Positions 7,031 through 14,621 of a stretch of DNA of 40,736 nucleotides are shown piece by piece (positions within the stretch are counted from its first letter, which is position 1; each line of letters begins with the position of its first letter). The DNA comes from JAGLQA01 sp023135565. Lineage in GTDB: Bacteria; Acidobacteriota; Aminicenantia; UBA2199. The notes below the pieces were generated by a model that ran no database searches, was not told the origin of the DNA, and worked only from the letters and a program-made list of their open reading frames with translations. The stretch spans positions 1 through 40,736 of the forward strand of contig DAOWCY010000043.1 of the NCBI GenBank assembly GCA_030639305.1. The letters are read 5' to 3'. The position numbers and the translations under genes were made by a program.

Positions 7031-9142
7031 TTATTTGAAAGCAGGCGAATAAAACCTTTTTAGACAAAAAACCTCGCCGCGCCGCGGTTCGATGACAAAA
7101 CGATAAACTTTTACTTCTTCCCGGGGCGGATTGTACCAGCGCGCTTCATAAAGACCCATCTTCTTCTTAGTAACCCGGTTTTTATAGAAACGAATCGAAA
7201 TATCACTGCCCGAATCGTCCACTTTAATGCCGTCTATCGTTAAAGACACCCACTCATCCCGGTGATCGAGCACCTGTATACCGACAAGGGGTTCGTGCAA
7301 ATCGATGAAATAAGGCAGCACATCATACCATTTGAAACTCCAGTAAGCTTCCTTTCTTTTAGTCCTGGGGTGGTAACGGGGTTTTTCATAAACCGCTCTT
7401 TCAGCATCGCAATGAGGAGTAATCTTCTCCGGATAACAATTTCGAACTTTTAGCTTAAACTCAGGCTCAAACCGGAACGGTATTACCGTACCTTCCCCGG
7501 CAAGATATTTTACCAATTCGCCTAAGTGCAGCTTTATGAATTGCCCGGTGTTGGGCCCATACACATTACTGGCTCCTTCATAATACTGCAGCGAATATTC
7601 CTCTTTGGTGGTCACATATCCCCAGTAACCGTTGGCGCAGCTTACCGGCACAAAACGAGCAGGTTCTTCTTTTCCCGCTGCCTGCCACATCTCTTCCGCA
7701 TAAGCCGCGAACCTAACGCCGGTCTCATATGTCACTTCCCAGGGGACCGGCAGCAATACCGTATCACCTACCTGGATCACCTGGAGCAAAAGAAAGTGAG
7801 GAAAATCGCTCTTTTTATATATACAATACTGGAAAGGTCCCAGTAATATCCGTTTTACTCCCTGTTCTCCATTCCTGCAAACCAACCGGGGCCAACCGGG
7901 GGCAAAAAAAGGCAGTTGACTTGCAATAGTGCTCCTGCCCCGTCCCTGTCCACCTCCTGCCTGGGCCATGCCGAGTTTGGGTTTAGTTGCTATTTTAACC
8001 CCGGCAATCCTATTGTCCTTAAATACGTCGAGAGCTTTTGCCCTGAACTGGACATCAACATCACTTTTAAGGTCCTTTTGAAGGGATTTGAAAAGTGTAT
8101 GCGCTTTTCCCGCAATGTTCGAGCCGAGTTCCCGCAGGTCCTTAAAATTCTCATGACCGGCCCCGGTATATTTATAATCGGGATTGTTATCGCCATGGCT
8201 GCAGTTCACTACCGCATGAACGATCGCATCCGGCCAGGAAACGCTGCCCCATTCTTTTTTTATATCCTGCTTTATTTTATTCTCCAGGATACGTTCGACG
8301 AAAGCGAGCACATCGCCATTATATAGTTTATCTAAATACTGCGGGTTGGTGTTGTTGTGTATGGAAAAAGTTGAGAATACCCCCATAGGTTTATATTTAC
8401 CGTCATCATCGAGGCAGTCTACCCGGATCATATTGAAATCGTGATTGACCGCATCATATATACCGGGTTTTTTCCCGGTTTCCTTTATTTTCGATTTTAT
8501 GTTCTCATTGCGCAGGTACGCGCAGATGCCGCGGTTTACCGCGACACCCCGGATTCCTGTTTTCCCGGTGGCGATGCGGGCGGGCCGCCTGTTTTTATAA
8601 GCTTGCAGCACCGCTTTTGCAATTTGTTTGCAAAGAAAACAAAAATAATCTGCGCATAGGCCCATCCGGTTGGAATCTATGTTGTTACGTAAATTGCTGC
8701 CGAAAAAATTCGCGGGGGCGGAATGGGTATGAGTTCCGGCAATCATTAAACCGCCCGGGTCTACATCGGTCTCTTTTTTGATAAGCTCCGCCACCTTCTG
8801 ATGAACCAACAGGGAACTACTCAATAAATCGCACTGTACTAAGACCACCGGGCTGCCGGTTTTCGGTTTTATATAAATCACCCTGGCCATTAATTTATTG
8901 CGTACTCCCCTACCGAAAGAAGCAAGCATGGAATACCCGCCTGTGGGCAGGCCCGGAGGCGGTGTAATACCGGTTTTGGCAGCGCCGGCCAATAACGTTT
9001 CCTGCCCTTCCACCAGGTTGGGCTTACCGAACTCACCGGGTGAAAAGCGCAGGGGGACCGGTTTCCCACAGCCGCCTGTAAAAACTATAACAGCAGCAAA
9101 AAACAGCAAAAAAAATCTATATCGCCATTTTTGTTTTTTCAT
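7031..9142 (-). CDS. Neutral/alkaline ceramidase-like lipoprotein
   Basis: 703 residues. The N-terminus is a lipoprotein signal: basic MKKQKWRYR, a hydrophobic stretch, then FTGGC with C25 as the likely lipidated Cys, so the protein is probably membrane-anchored and faces the periplasm or outside. The body matches the neutral/alkaline non-lysosomal ceramidase family: AGAAKTGITPP near 52-62, GTHTHSAP at 137-143 (H138 and H140, zinc ligands in the family), FSIHNNTNPQ near 259-268, and a C-terminal Ig-like domain (about 540-703). At the position of the catalytic Ser of characterised ceramidases (motif GN-x-SPN) this protein has GDNNPD (317-322), so the nucleophile appears to be Asn. It may act on another amide or lipid, or use a different mechanism. 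GGAG precedes the ATG. It lies 46 bases downstream of the beta-barrel gene and may share its transcript. Confidence 0.85.
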   Translation of the reverse strand: MKKQKWRYRFFLLFFAAVIVFTGGCGKPVPLRFSPGEFGKPNLVEGQETLLAGAAKTGITPPPGLPTGGYSMLASFGRGVRNKLMARVIYIKPKTGSPVVLVQCDLLSSSLLVHQKVAELIKKETDVDPGGLMIAGTHTHSAPANFFGSNLRNNIDSNRMGLCADYFCFLCKQIAKAVLQAYKNRRPARIATGKTGIRGVAVNRGICAYLRNENIKSKIKETGKKPGIYDAVNHDFNMIRVDCLDDDGKYKPMGVFSTFSIHNNTNPQYLDKLYNGDVLAFVERILENKIKQDIKKEWGSVSWPDAIVHAVVNCSHGDNNPDYKYTGAGHENFKDLRELGSNIAGKAHTLFKSLQKDLKSDVDVQFRAKALDVFKDNRIAGVKIATKPKLGMAQAGGGQGRGRSTIASQLPFFAPGWPRLVCRNGEQGVKRILLGPFQYCIYKKSDFPHFLLLQVIQVGDTVLLPVPWEVTYETGVRFAAYAEEMWQAAGKEEPARFVPVSCANGYWGYVTTKEEYSLQYYEGASNVYGPNTGQFIKLHLGELVKYLAGEGTVIPFRFEPEFKLKVRNCYPEKITPHCDAERAVYEKPRYHPRTKRKEAYWSFKWYDVLPYFIDLHEPLVGIQVLDHRDEWVSLTIDGIKVDDSGSDISIRFYKNRVTKKKMGLYEARWYNPPREEVKVYRFVIEPRRGEVFCLKRFYSPAFK

Positions 9143-9188
9143 AGGTCTCCTCGTTATTTAAAAAAATATTTAATCCCATAGTCCCTGT

Positions 9189-10016
9189 TTATAGATACAA
9201 TCTTATGCCCACTGTCCAGGTGCACTTTTTTATCTCTGCGTTCCAGGAATACCCGGCCCAAAAGTCATCTACAGTGGCGCCGCCCGGTTCCGGGACCGCC
9301 TCCTCTTTGCTCCAACCGGCGGAGATTTTTGTGTTCCAGTACTTTGTGAAGCCGCCCCAAATGTAGAATCTCTTCATAATTTTAAAGTCGATGTCTACAT
9401 GCACATTCCAGGCCAGGTCATACTTTTTTTCGCTGCTTTTCACATCACAAGAATATTCATATCCCAAAAAAGATTCTCTTAGGGAACCGTACAGGTCGAT
9501 AGAATGATACATAAGAGTAGGCCCCGCGGCAATTGTAATATGAATTAGATTATCGTGAAAATAGTTAATCGGTATTTTTTTGACAAGATTCAAATTGATT
9601 AAATAGGAATCGACATTCCCCCGGTATCCCCACTCGTTGGTCACATCGGCGCTGCCGCCGAGCATGGGCAGCGAAATACGGGACGTACTTAGAAAATCCA
9701 CCTCCGAGCTGAGATACACGACATTAAGATTAATCCCAAAGGCCTGACAACTCCCGGGACAAAAAAAATAAGTGATACCGCCGTTTAGACCGTATTTGCC
9801 TTTCGAGTTGTCGATGTTTTCCAGGCTGATATAACCGTAAGGATGCTGCCAATCGGGCAGCGAATAGGAATTGTCAAAGTAAAAACTACCGGGAAATTGA
9901 ACACCCAGGTCAACTACAAATTTACCGGACATAGAAAAAACGGGGTTATTCACAAATAACAAAACCCCTAACATTAAAAAAAATCGGATCGGATCGATTT
10001 TTTTTGTTTTTCTCAT
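9189..10016 (-). CDS. Probable outer-membrane beta-barrel protein, function unknown
   Basis: 275 residues with an N-terminal signal peptide (RFFLMLGVLLFVNNPVFS after a basic start). The rest is rich in alternating polar and aromatic strands, with many Tyr, Trp and Gly (KYGLNGGITYFFCPG, NLNVVYLSSEVDF, FYIWGGFTKYW), ending in CTWTVGIRLYL. A C-terminal strand of alternating hydrophobic residues ending in an aromatic or Leu is typical of outer-membrane barrels, and the size fits an 8-10 stranded barrel. I do not recognise a named family. The start is supported by GGAGGTTAAT before ATG. It is the first gene of a likely two-gene unit with the ceramidase-like gene. Confidence 0.6.
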   Translation of the reverse strand: MRKTKKIDPIRFFLMLGVLLFVNNPVFSMSGKFVVDLGVQFPGSFYFDNSYSLPDWQHPYGYISLENIDNSKGKYGLNGGITYFFCPGSCQAFGINLNVVYLSSEVDFLSTSRISLPMLGGSADVTNEWGYRGNVDSYLINLNLVKKIPINYFHDNLIHITIAAGPTLMYHSIDLYGSLRESFLGYEYSCDVKSSEKKYDLAWNVHVDIDFKIMKRFYIWGGFTKYWNTKISAGWSKEEAVPEPGGATVDDFWAGYSWNAEIKKCTWTVGIRLYL

Positions 10017-10233
10017 ATTAACCTCCTGATTACCCCAAAGTTATAAAAAAGAATCATATCGGATTCTCCATATTTTTCAGCGCCTCTCCTATCCAAAGGA
10101 TCCCGCTTTAAGAGCACACAGTAACACAATCCAAAAAAAAAATCAATATTGACAGAAACTTATTTTTTTTAAAAAAAAACCTGGAGAATCTTTGCGTACT
10201 GCTGTGGCGTGACGGTTTATGATATAATCCTGG

Positions 10234-10264
10234 AAAAGTTTGCTGAAAAAACAAACTTTTTTTT
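10234..10264 (+). terminator. Terminator-like hairpin
   Basis: AAAAGTTTG (10234-10242) pairs with CAAACTTTT (10252-10260), a 9-bp stem with a 9-base loop, followed by four more T. The stem is AT-rich and therefore weak. It begins only six bases after a TATAAT box, so a transcript from that box would be about 30 bases long. Confidence 0.4.
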
Positions 10265-10358
10265 CATCCCGGTCGTTTTTTAACCTTATAGGATGAGGTC
10301 GCCGACCCCTTCGTGGTAAAATAGCCCGGGAGAACTCACGAGAGAATTTGTTTGCCTG

Positions 10359-10388
10359 TTGCGGTACCGGCCCTGGCTGTGATATAAT
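10359..10388 (+). promoter_or_regulatory. Promoter of the DUF364 gene
   Basis: TTGCGG (10359-10364), an 18-base spacer and TATAAT (10383-10388) preceded by TGA, giving an extended -10. The expected transcript start near 10395 leaves a leader of about 40 bases with a weak AGGA site at 10423-10426. Confidence 0.6.
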
Positions 10389-10435
10389 GATTTTATCGAC
10401 ACCGGGAATTTATCGAAAACCCAGGACTTTTACTT

Positions 10436-11146
10436 ATGAAAAAAATAACAAATGAACCGTTACAACACTTCGTAGACAAACACGGCGTCGATTTTTCTAA
10501 AATCGACAAAATAGCCTGCGGCCGGAAATATTCCGCCGTGCTTCTTAAAAACGGGCGTATCGGCGTCTGCGCCAACCTGCTTCAAGATATCGACATCAAA
10601 ATCGAGGATTTTAAAGCAGCGGATATAAACAAAACCGAACACCGCATCATCCTGAACGCCTATTTTAACGCCCTGCTGAACTACGAAAACCATTACGAGG
10701 AAACCGTGGATATTTTCGCCGGCGTGGATTTTAAATCCTATAAAGACATCGTCATGGTCGGGCTTTTCAAGCCGCTGCTGGAAAAATTCAAAAAGCACCA
10801 CATCGAAGTCCGCGTTTTCGATAAAATAAAAGAAGACGGCCTGCTGGAACCGATAAAAAACAAATCCCGGTATATAAAAACAGCAGACGCCGTCATACTC
10901 AGCGCCACCACCATTTTTAACGGCACTTTCCCGGGAATCGCCGCCGGTACGAAGGAAGACTGTGATATTTTTCTTTTAGGGCCATCGGCGATTTTGGACA
11001 GGGACATGTTTGCCTATAAAAATATAAAAACAATATTCGGCACGATATTTGCGCCCTATGACGACAGGGTACTGGATGTAATCAAAAAGGGGCACGGCAC
11101 CCGGGAATTTTCAAAATTCGCCAGGAAGGTGTCTCTCTCGGAATAA
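10436..11146 (+). CDS. DUF364-type Rossmann-like protein (putative heavy-metal chelation family)
   Basis: 236 residues. The C-terminal half (about 95-225) resembles the DUF364 domain: DIVMVGLFKPLLEKFKK opens a Rossmann-type beta-alpha unit, ADAVILSATTIFNGTFPGI corresponds to the family's T-x-x-N-G-T motif, and IFLLGPSAILDRDMF to its conserved G-P-S segment. The N-terminal part, about 95 residues with KIACGRKYSAVLLKNGRIGVC, resembles the DUF4213 companion domain. Family members are annotated as possible metal-binding proteins; the biochemical role is not established. The next gene starts 18 bases downstream on the same strand and is probably co-transcribed. Start chosen at the first ATG after the promoter. 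Confidence 0.72.
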   Translation: MKKITNEPLQHFVDKHGVDFSKIDKIACGRKYSAVLLKNGRIGVCANLLQDIDIKIEDFKAADINKTEHRIILNAYFNALLNYENHYEETVDIFAGVDFKSYKDIVMVGLFKPLLEKFKKHHIEVRVFDKIKEDGLLEPIKNKSRYIKTADAVILSATTIFNGTFPGIAAGTKEDCDIFLLGPSAILDRDMFAYKNIKTIFGTIFAPYDDRVLDVIKKGHGTREFSKFARKVSLSE

Positions 11147-11164
11147 ACCATACTGGAGATAATA

Positions 11165-11644
11165 ATGATAAAACTGCCTGAACATATCAAAATCGAAGAA
11201 GTTCCGCTGGAGAAGAGATACAGGAGTGTCACAGCCGGGCTGACCAGGAGAATTAAAATTCTTTATGAAGCCATTTACGAGAAATATGGCGACGACGGTT
11301 TAGACCTGATCCGGGGAGTAGGCGATAAATACGCCCGGGAGATTGCGGAACGGGCAAAAAAGACAATCGACGCCACAAATCTCGAAGCCGTGGCTTTGTA
11401 TTTGATCAGGATATTTAACACGGTCAGGGGCAATGGCGAAGTGGTGGAATTTTCCGATAAGCGGGTAGTGATCAGGGTTCATCAGTGTCCTTATCCCTGG
11501 GAGACGGTAGAGATGTGCGAAGCTCATACGCAGATGGAGAAGTCTTTAGTCGAGGCATTGGCAGACAATCTGTGTTACCGGATCGGGAAATCGCTGCCCA
11601 AAGGCGATCCTTTTTGCGATCACATTATCGAAGTAAAAGATTAG
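11165..11644 (+). CDS. Small Cys-containing protein resembling L-2-amino-thiazoline-4-carboxylate hydrolase/V4R-type proteins
   Basis: 159 residues, preceded by GGAG a few bases before ATG. A helical N-terminal half (LTRRIKILYEAIYEKYGDDG) is followed by a Cys-bearing half: VHQCPYPWETVEMCEAHTQM and the ending KGDPFCDHIIEV. A closing G-D-x-x-C-D-h-x-h motif after an internal C..W..C segment is typical of the ATC-hydrolase-like and V4R families, in which Cys and His residues bind a metal or a small molecule. Its partner is the DUF364 gene immediately upstream, so the pair may act on the same thiol or metal ligand. The last 25 codons are duplicated at 12530-12610, showing that a second copy of the gene once stood downstream. 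Confidence 0.55.
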   Translation: MIKLPEHIKIEEVPLEKRYRSVTAGLTRRIKILYEAIYEKYGDDGLDLIRGVGDKYAREIAERAKKTIDATNLEAVALYLIRIFNTVRGNGEVVEFSDKRVVIRVHQCPYPWETVEMCEAHTQMEKSLVEALADNLCYRIGKSLPKGDPFCDHIIEVKD

Positions 11645-11736
11645 TCAGGAATATCGGCGCTCAGAAATGTATCGAGTCCGGCACATTCCACTTTCAAACC
11701 ACCACCCCTCTTCCTCTTACGAAGGGAGGGAAAGTA

Positions 11737-11970
11737 TCAGGCGGATTGGGCTTGCGGAAATTCCAGCATCCTTGCTTGCACAGACTCCATTATGGAATCT
11801 CTTACATATGCGCTGGCGTTCAGTATCTCGATTCCTATCAACTCGCCTTTTTCGTTTAGCTCCGCCGTTATATTCGGACTAAGTTCGACACTTCCGGCTT
11901 CCGGTTCATTAGAGATAGCCAGGTGCAGGACATCGCCTTTTTCAAAATATTCCATGTGCATTTTATTCAT
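11737..11970 (-). CDS. DUF2283-family small protein
   Basis: 77 residues. The sequence MEYFEKGDVLHLAIS, then VELSPNITAELNEKGELIGIEILNAS, is the DUF2283 pattern (Y-x-x-x-x-D-x-L-x-I ... G-x-L-I-G-I-E-I-L-x-A-S). GGGAGG at about 11978-11983 is seven bases from the ATG at 11970. DUF2283 proteins are often neighbours of toxin genes and are suspected antitoxins. Here it follows the antitoxin/truncated-toxin pair on the same strand. Internal ATGs at codons 4 and 6 are alternative starts. Confidence 0.75.
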   Translation of the reverse strand: MNKMHMEYFEKGDVLHLAISNEPEAGSVELSPNITAELNEKGELIGIEILNASAYVRDSIMESVQARMLEFPQAQSA

Positions 11971-12030
11971 ATCTAAACCTCCCGGTACGAAGGCGGAATT
12001 TGATTTGCTGTCTCGTCGTTATATGAACGG

Positions 12031-12216
12031 TTACCGGGGTAACCCGGCTTTTCTACATATGTAATATATATCGGTTATAGAGGAGCTTGAAAGATATGGC
12101 ACAAAATTATTCCCGCCTAATTCTAAAACCACCTGTCGAGAATCCTCGAAAAACGGCTCACGTTTAAGGAAAATATCGAGAATAATATTTGTATCTATAA
12201 AAACTTTATATTCCAT
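12031..12216 (-). pseudogene. Truncated PIN-domain toxin (VapC-like), N-terminal part only
   Basis: 61 codons: MEYKVFIDTNIILDIFLKRE carries the first PIN-domain acidic residue (FIDTNI), and LSSSSITDIYYICRKAG the following helices. PIN ribonucleases of this type are about 130-140 residues with further acidic residues in the second half, all missing here. The frame ends at a TAA inside the palindromic CCGGGTTACCCCGG, and what follows is unrelated. The start overlaps the upstream antitoxin by 11 bases, as in an intact toxin-antitoxin operon. The product is probably inactive, so the antitoxin no longer has a working partner here. Confidence 0.7.
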
Positions 12217-12466
12217 ACTTCTCGTTCAATCTCATTTCCCTGATTTCTTTTTTTGTTATATCAGCGGAGATTGGACTATTATCCAGGATACCGCTGCATT
12301 TCCTGAGAAATTCCTCTGTTTTTTTTCCCCTTTTATATTTTTTCCCGGCGGCGATATCTTTATTAACGATATCCACCACCACCTTTTTGTTGTATCTTTC
12401 GGCATATTGTTCCGGTACTTTTATATAGCCATCTTTTACTATCGTTTCAAAATGTGCCTCTTGCAT
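12206..12466 (-). CDS. Antitoxin of a PIN-type toxin-antitoxin pair
   Basis: 86 residues. The N-terminal half (TIVKDGYIKVPEQYAERYNKK, then VVVDIV) looks like the swapped-hairpin/AbrB-like or DUF104-like DNA-binding region of antitoxins, with an I-x-V-P core. The charged C-terminal half (KKTEEFLRKCSGIL, then DITKKEIREMRLNEKYG) resembles the toxin-wrapping tails of VapB-type antitoxins. GAGG precedes the ATG. It overlaps the toxin start by 11 bases. A strong promoter with a palindromic spacer lies directly upstream, suggesting self-regulation. Confidence 0.7.
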   Translation of the reverse strand: MQEAHFETIVKDGYIKVPEQYAERYNKKVVVDIVNKDIAAGKKYKRGKKTEEFLRKCSGILDNSPISADITKKEIREMRLNEKYGI

Positions 12467-12487
12467 AATTAATTACCTCTGTTCTTT

Positions 12488-12516
12488 AATATAATCGAAT
12501 TCGACCAAAATGTCAA
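12488..12516 (-). promoter_or_regulatory. Promoter and possible operator of the toxin-antitoxin unit
   Basis: Minus-strand TTGACA (12511-12516), a 17-base spacer and TATATT (12488-12493), about 22 bases before the antitoxin ATG. The spacer contains the perfect palindrome TCGAATTCGA, a plausible binding site for the antitoxin. Confidence 0.75.
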
Positions 12517-12529
12517 CCGGAATTTTCAT

Positions 12530-12610
12530 CTCTGTTACCGCATCGAAAAATCGCTTCCCAAAGGCGATCCTTTTTGCGATCACATTATCGAAGTAAGATT
12601 AGCGCGGTAA
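12530..12610 (+). pseudogene. 3' remnant of a second copy of the thiazoline-hydrolase-like gene
   Basis: In frame this stretch reads CYRIEKSLPKGDPFCDHIIE followed by VRLAR and TAA. The gene at 11165-11644 ends CYRIGKSLPKGDPFCDHIIE then VKD. Forty consecutive bases are identical (11597-11636 and 12557-12596). Differences elsewhere include a synonymous Leu codon change and one Gly-to-Glu change, so the copy diverged while coding before losing its 5' part. Confidence 0.8.
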
Positions 12611-12663
12611 AAGATTCGTAATCGAAATGGTTTTTAGGTTTGTGGAATCATTACCCAGGTCTA

Positions 12664-12716
12664 AATGAATTAGAGTTTTTGCCGTCGGCTGCGCGACGCA
12701 AAAACTCTAATTCATT
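12664..12716. repeat. Long perfect hairpin
   Basis: A 19-base arm at 12664-12682 pairs perfectly with 12698-12716. The interior adds GTCG/CGAC pairing after one unpaired C, leaving a 6-base loop. It lies just downstream of the radical SAM gene's stop and could end transcription or be a mobile-type palindromic repeat. An outer GTGGAAT/ATTCCAC pairing (about 12641-12647 with 12714-12720) is also possible. Confidence 0.7.
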
Positions 12717-12740
12717 CCACGAAAGGCAAAGAGGAAGCAA

Positions 12741-14606
12741 TCAAGCATCAAGAGGGTCCGGTTCGATTAACTTAACAAAATCCGGGGGTATTTTCGCGCA
12801 TTTTATTTTGCTCTCTTTCTCATCCCAGAGTATCATAAGATAGCGTTTTTTTTCTTCCCTTTTGTTTTTTTGCAGAATTGTTCCTGTTCTTATTTTTTTT
12901 ATCAGTTCCAGGGGATCATAATAGGTTTCGATCACTTTGAAATCTTTACTTCTCTTATGTCTTAAGACTTGCTGTAGGGCTATCTCGAACCGGGCCACGG
13001 CATCGAATTCCCGGGCTAAAGTTCGTTTCCCGGGCGCATTTTTCCCGTCCAGAAGGTTGATGATTAATTCTCTTATGGAATGGGTGGCAATATGATATTC
13101 GGTATCTCTAAAACCCGCCGCTGGCGGCAGTTGAATTTCGTCGATGTGAGCCACAAGGGCTGCCGCTAAATCCTCTCCCAATTCGTCATATGCCATTTTC
13201 ATACTGTACTTCATTTGCGAATCCACGGCAAGTCCCAATAACTCGAATTTACGCGACCGGTTTCTCCTTTTCTTCCCTATGGGCAGGTGAAAATACATGG
13301 GAAATACCGCCGGATGTTTTTCGATCATTTTTCTCAGTTTCGTCCAGCCTACCGGGATATCGGAAGTGCCCAGGCTGCCGTATTCGTCGTAAAGGAGGCG
13401 ATCTTTCCACTTTTCGTACAATTCCGCACCGGGCACCGGCACCAGGGTGTGAATCTTAATAAAAGCCTTGTCCCCGCAAAAAGACTTAACCCACATGGTT
13501 TGAGCCAGTATGGCTTCGATATCCCGGGACTCTTCCCCCGGCACGCCTACGATATACGAGAGGCTGAACTTGAAATCCAACTCTTTCAGCCATTCGATCT
13601 TTTCTTCAAAGCCGGTCAGGTCCAACTGCTTTTTGAGTACTTTCTGCATCCGGGGGGTCACGGCTTCGATACCGAAAAAGATTTCATTGCAGCCGGAGCG
13701 GCGCATTTTTTCCAATAACGGTTTATCGATAGTATCGAAGCGAGCGTGGCATTTCCAGGTCAGTCCCGGCACCCGGCTGGCGATTTCCCGGCACAACTCT
13801 GCCATATATTCGCGCCGCAGCGTCATAATATCATGGTTAAAAATAATCCGCTCATCCCCGAATTTGCCGCGCACATAAAGGATTTCCTCGATAATCCTGC
13901 TAACGGATTTTAAACGGTGCTTTCTTTTAAAAAAATGCGAGGTGGAACAAAAAATGCAATTAAAAGGACAGCCGCGCCCGCTTTCCAATGAAATGCCGTT
14001 GTAATCGCCGAAGCGAGTTTCTTCTTTATTTTCCACGCGATGATTTTTTTTGCAGAGTTCATAGGCGGGGATAGGGAGAACGTCCAGGTTTTCTATGGGT
14101 TCCGGCCAGCCGTTATCTATAATATCGCCGCCGCTGCGGTACACCAATCCTTTGACGGCGGGATTTTTTGTTTTCGAGATCAAGGCTTCGATATAGTCCG
14201 GGAAAGCCTTATCCGCCTCCCCCCTGATAACCGCATCTACCCGGGGAAACAGCGAAAGTATTTCACGGGCGCAGAAGGCGGCTCCCGGGCCGCCGAGTAT
14301 GGTAATAATCCCGGGGTTTGTTTTTTTTATTCTTTCGCATATTTCCAGGGCCAGGGCGAGGTTATTGGACATGGTGGAAAGCCCCAGCACATCGGGCGCT
14401 TGCCCGGTAATTTTTGCCGTTACCTGTTCCAAAACTTCGTCGAAATCGCGGTTATAGAGGTGGTTGAAATCTTCTAAATCGAGAACTGCGCAGTGGATAG
14501 CCCGCTGTTCCAGGCAAGCGGCCAATTGGAGAACGCCTACGCAATTGCGCAGTGATACGGGGTTAGAAAAGGAGAGTTGGTGAGCAGCAGTTAGAATTAT
14601 TTTCAT
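12741..14606 (-). CDS. B12-binding-type radical SAM enzyme
   Basis: 621 residues. Residues 1-150 form a cobalamin-binding-like Rossmann domain (APDVLGLSTMSNNLALALEI, IITILGGPGAAFCAREILSL, VIRGEADKAF). The radical SAM core follows with RGCPFNCIFCS, giving the canonical C-x3-C-x2-C cluster motif at C213, C217 and C220, then IFFGIEAVTPRMQKVLKK and SYIVGVPGEE. The C-terminal 200 residues, with many basic and helical segments (RELIINLLDGKN, VARFEIALQQVLRHKRSKDF), are not recognised. It is the last gene of a three-gene minus-strand unit with the Nif11-like gene and the S53 protease, 15 bases after the protease stop, and has no clear ribosome binding site, which suggests coupling. Such enzymes often methylate or rearrange unactivated carbons; a role on the Nif11-like peptide is inference. 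Confidence 0.85.
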   Translation of the reverse strand: MKIILTAAHQLSFSNPVSLRNCVGVLQLAACLEQRAIHCAVLDLEDFNHLYNRDFDEVLEQVTAKITGQAPDVLGLSTMSNNLALALEICERIKKTNPGIITILGGPGAAFCAREILSLFPRVDAVIRGEADKAFPDYIEALISKTKNPAVKGLVYRSGGDIIDNGWPEPIENLDVLPIPAYELCKKNHRVENKEETRFGDYNGISLESGRGCPFNCIFCSTSHFFKRKHRLKSVSRIIEEILYVRGKFGDERIIFNHDIMTLRREYMAELCREIASRVPGLTWKCHARFDTIDKPLLEKMRRSGCNEIFFGIEAVTPRMQKVLKKQLDLTGFEEKIEWLKELDFKFSLSYIVGVPGEESRDIEAILAQTMWVKSFCGDKAFIKIHTLVPVPGAELYEKWKDRLLYDEYGSLGTSDIPVGWTKLRKMIEKHPAVFPMYFHLPIGKKRRNRSRKFELLGLAVDSQMKYSMKMAYDELGEDLAAALVAHIDEIQLPPAAGFRDTEYHIATHSIRELIINLLDGKNAPGKRTLAREFDAVARFEIALQQVLRHKRSKDFKVIETYYDPLELIKKIRTGTILQKNKREEKKRYLMILWDEKESKIKCAKIPPDFVKLIEPDPLDA

Positions 14607-14621
14607 AAATCATTCGCGTCA

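Larger units (their letters stand above)
10017..10435. other. Intergenic region between divergent genes
   Basis: A 419-base AT-rich region between the barrel gene (minus) and the DUF364 gene (plus). It carries an isolated TATAAT at 10223-10228 (no clear -35), a terminator-like hairpin immediately after it (10234-10264), the short palindrome GGTC-GCC-GACC near 10288-10298, and the DUF364 promoter at 10359-10388. No convincing coding frame is present. Confidence 0.5.

Noticed and set aside
10460..11007. Minus-strand open frames of about 90-113 codons
   Set aside because: They are antisense to the DUF364 gene, which has a promoter and family motifs.
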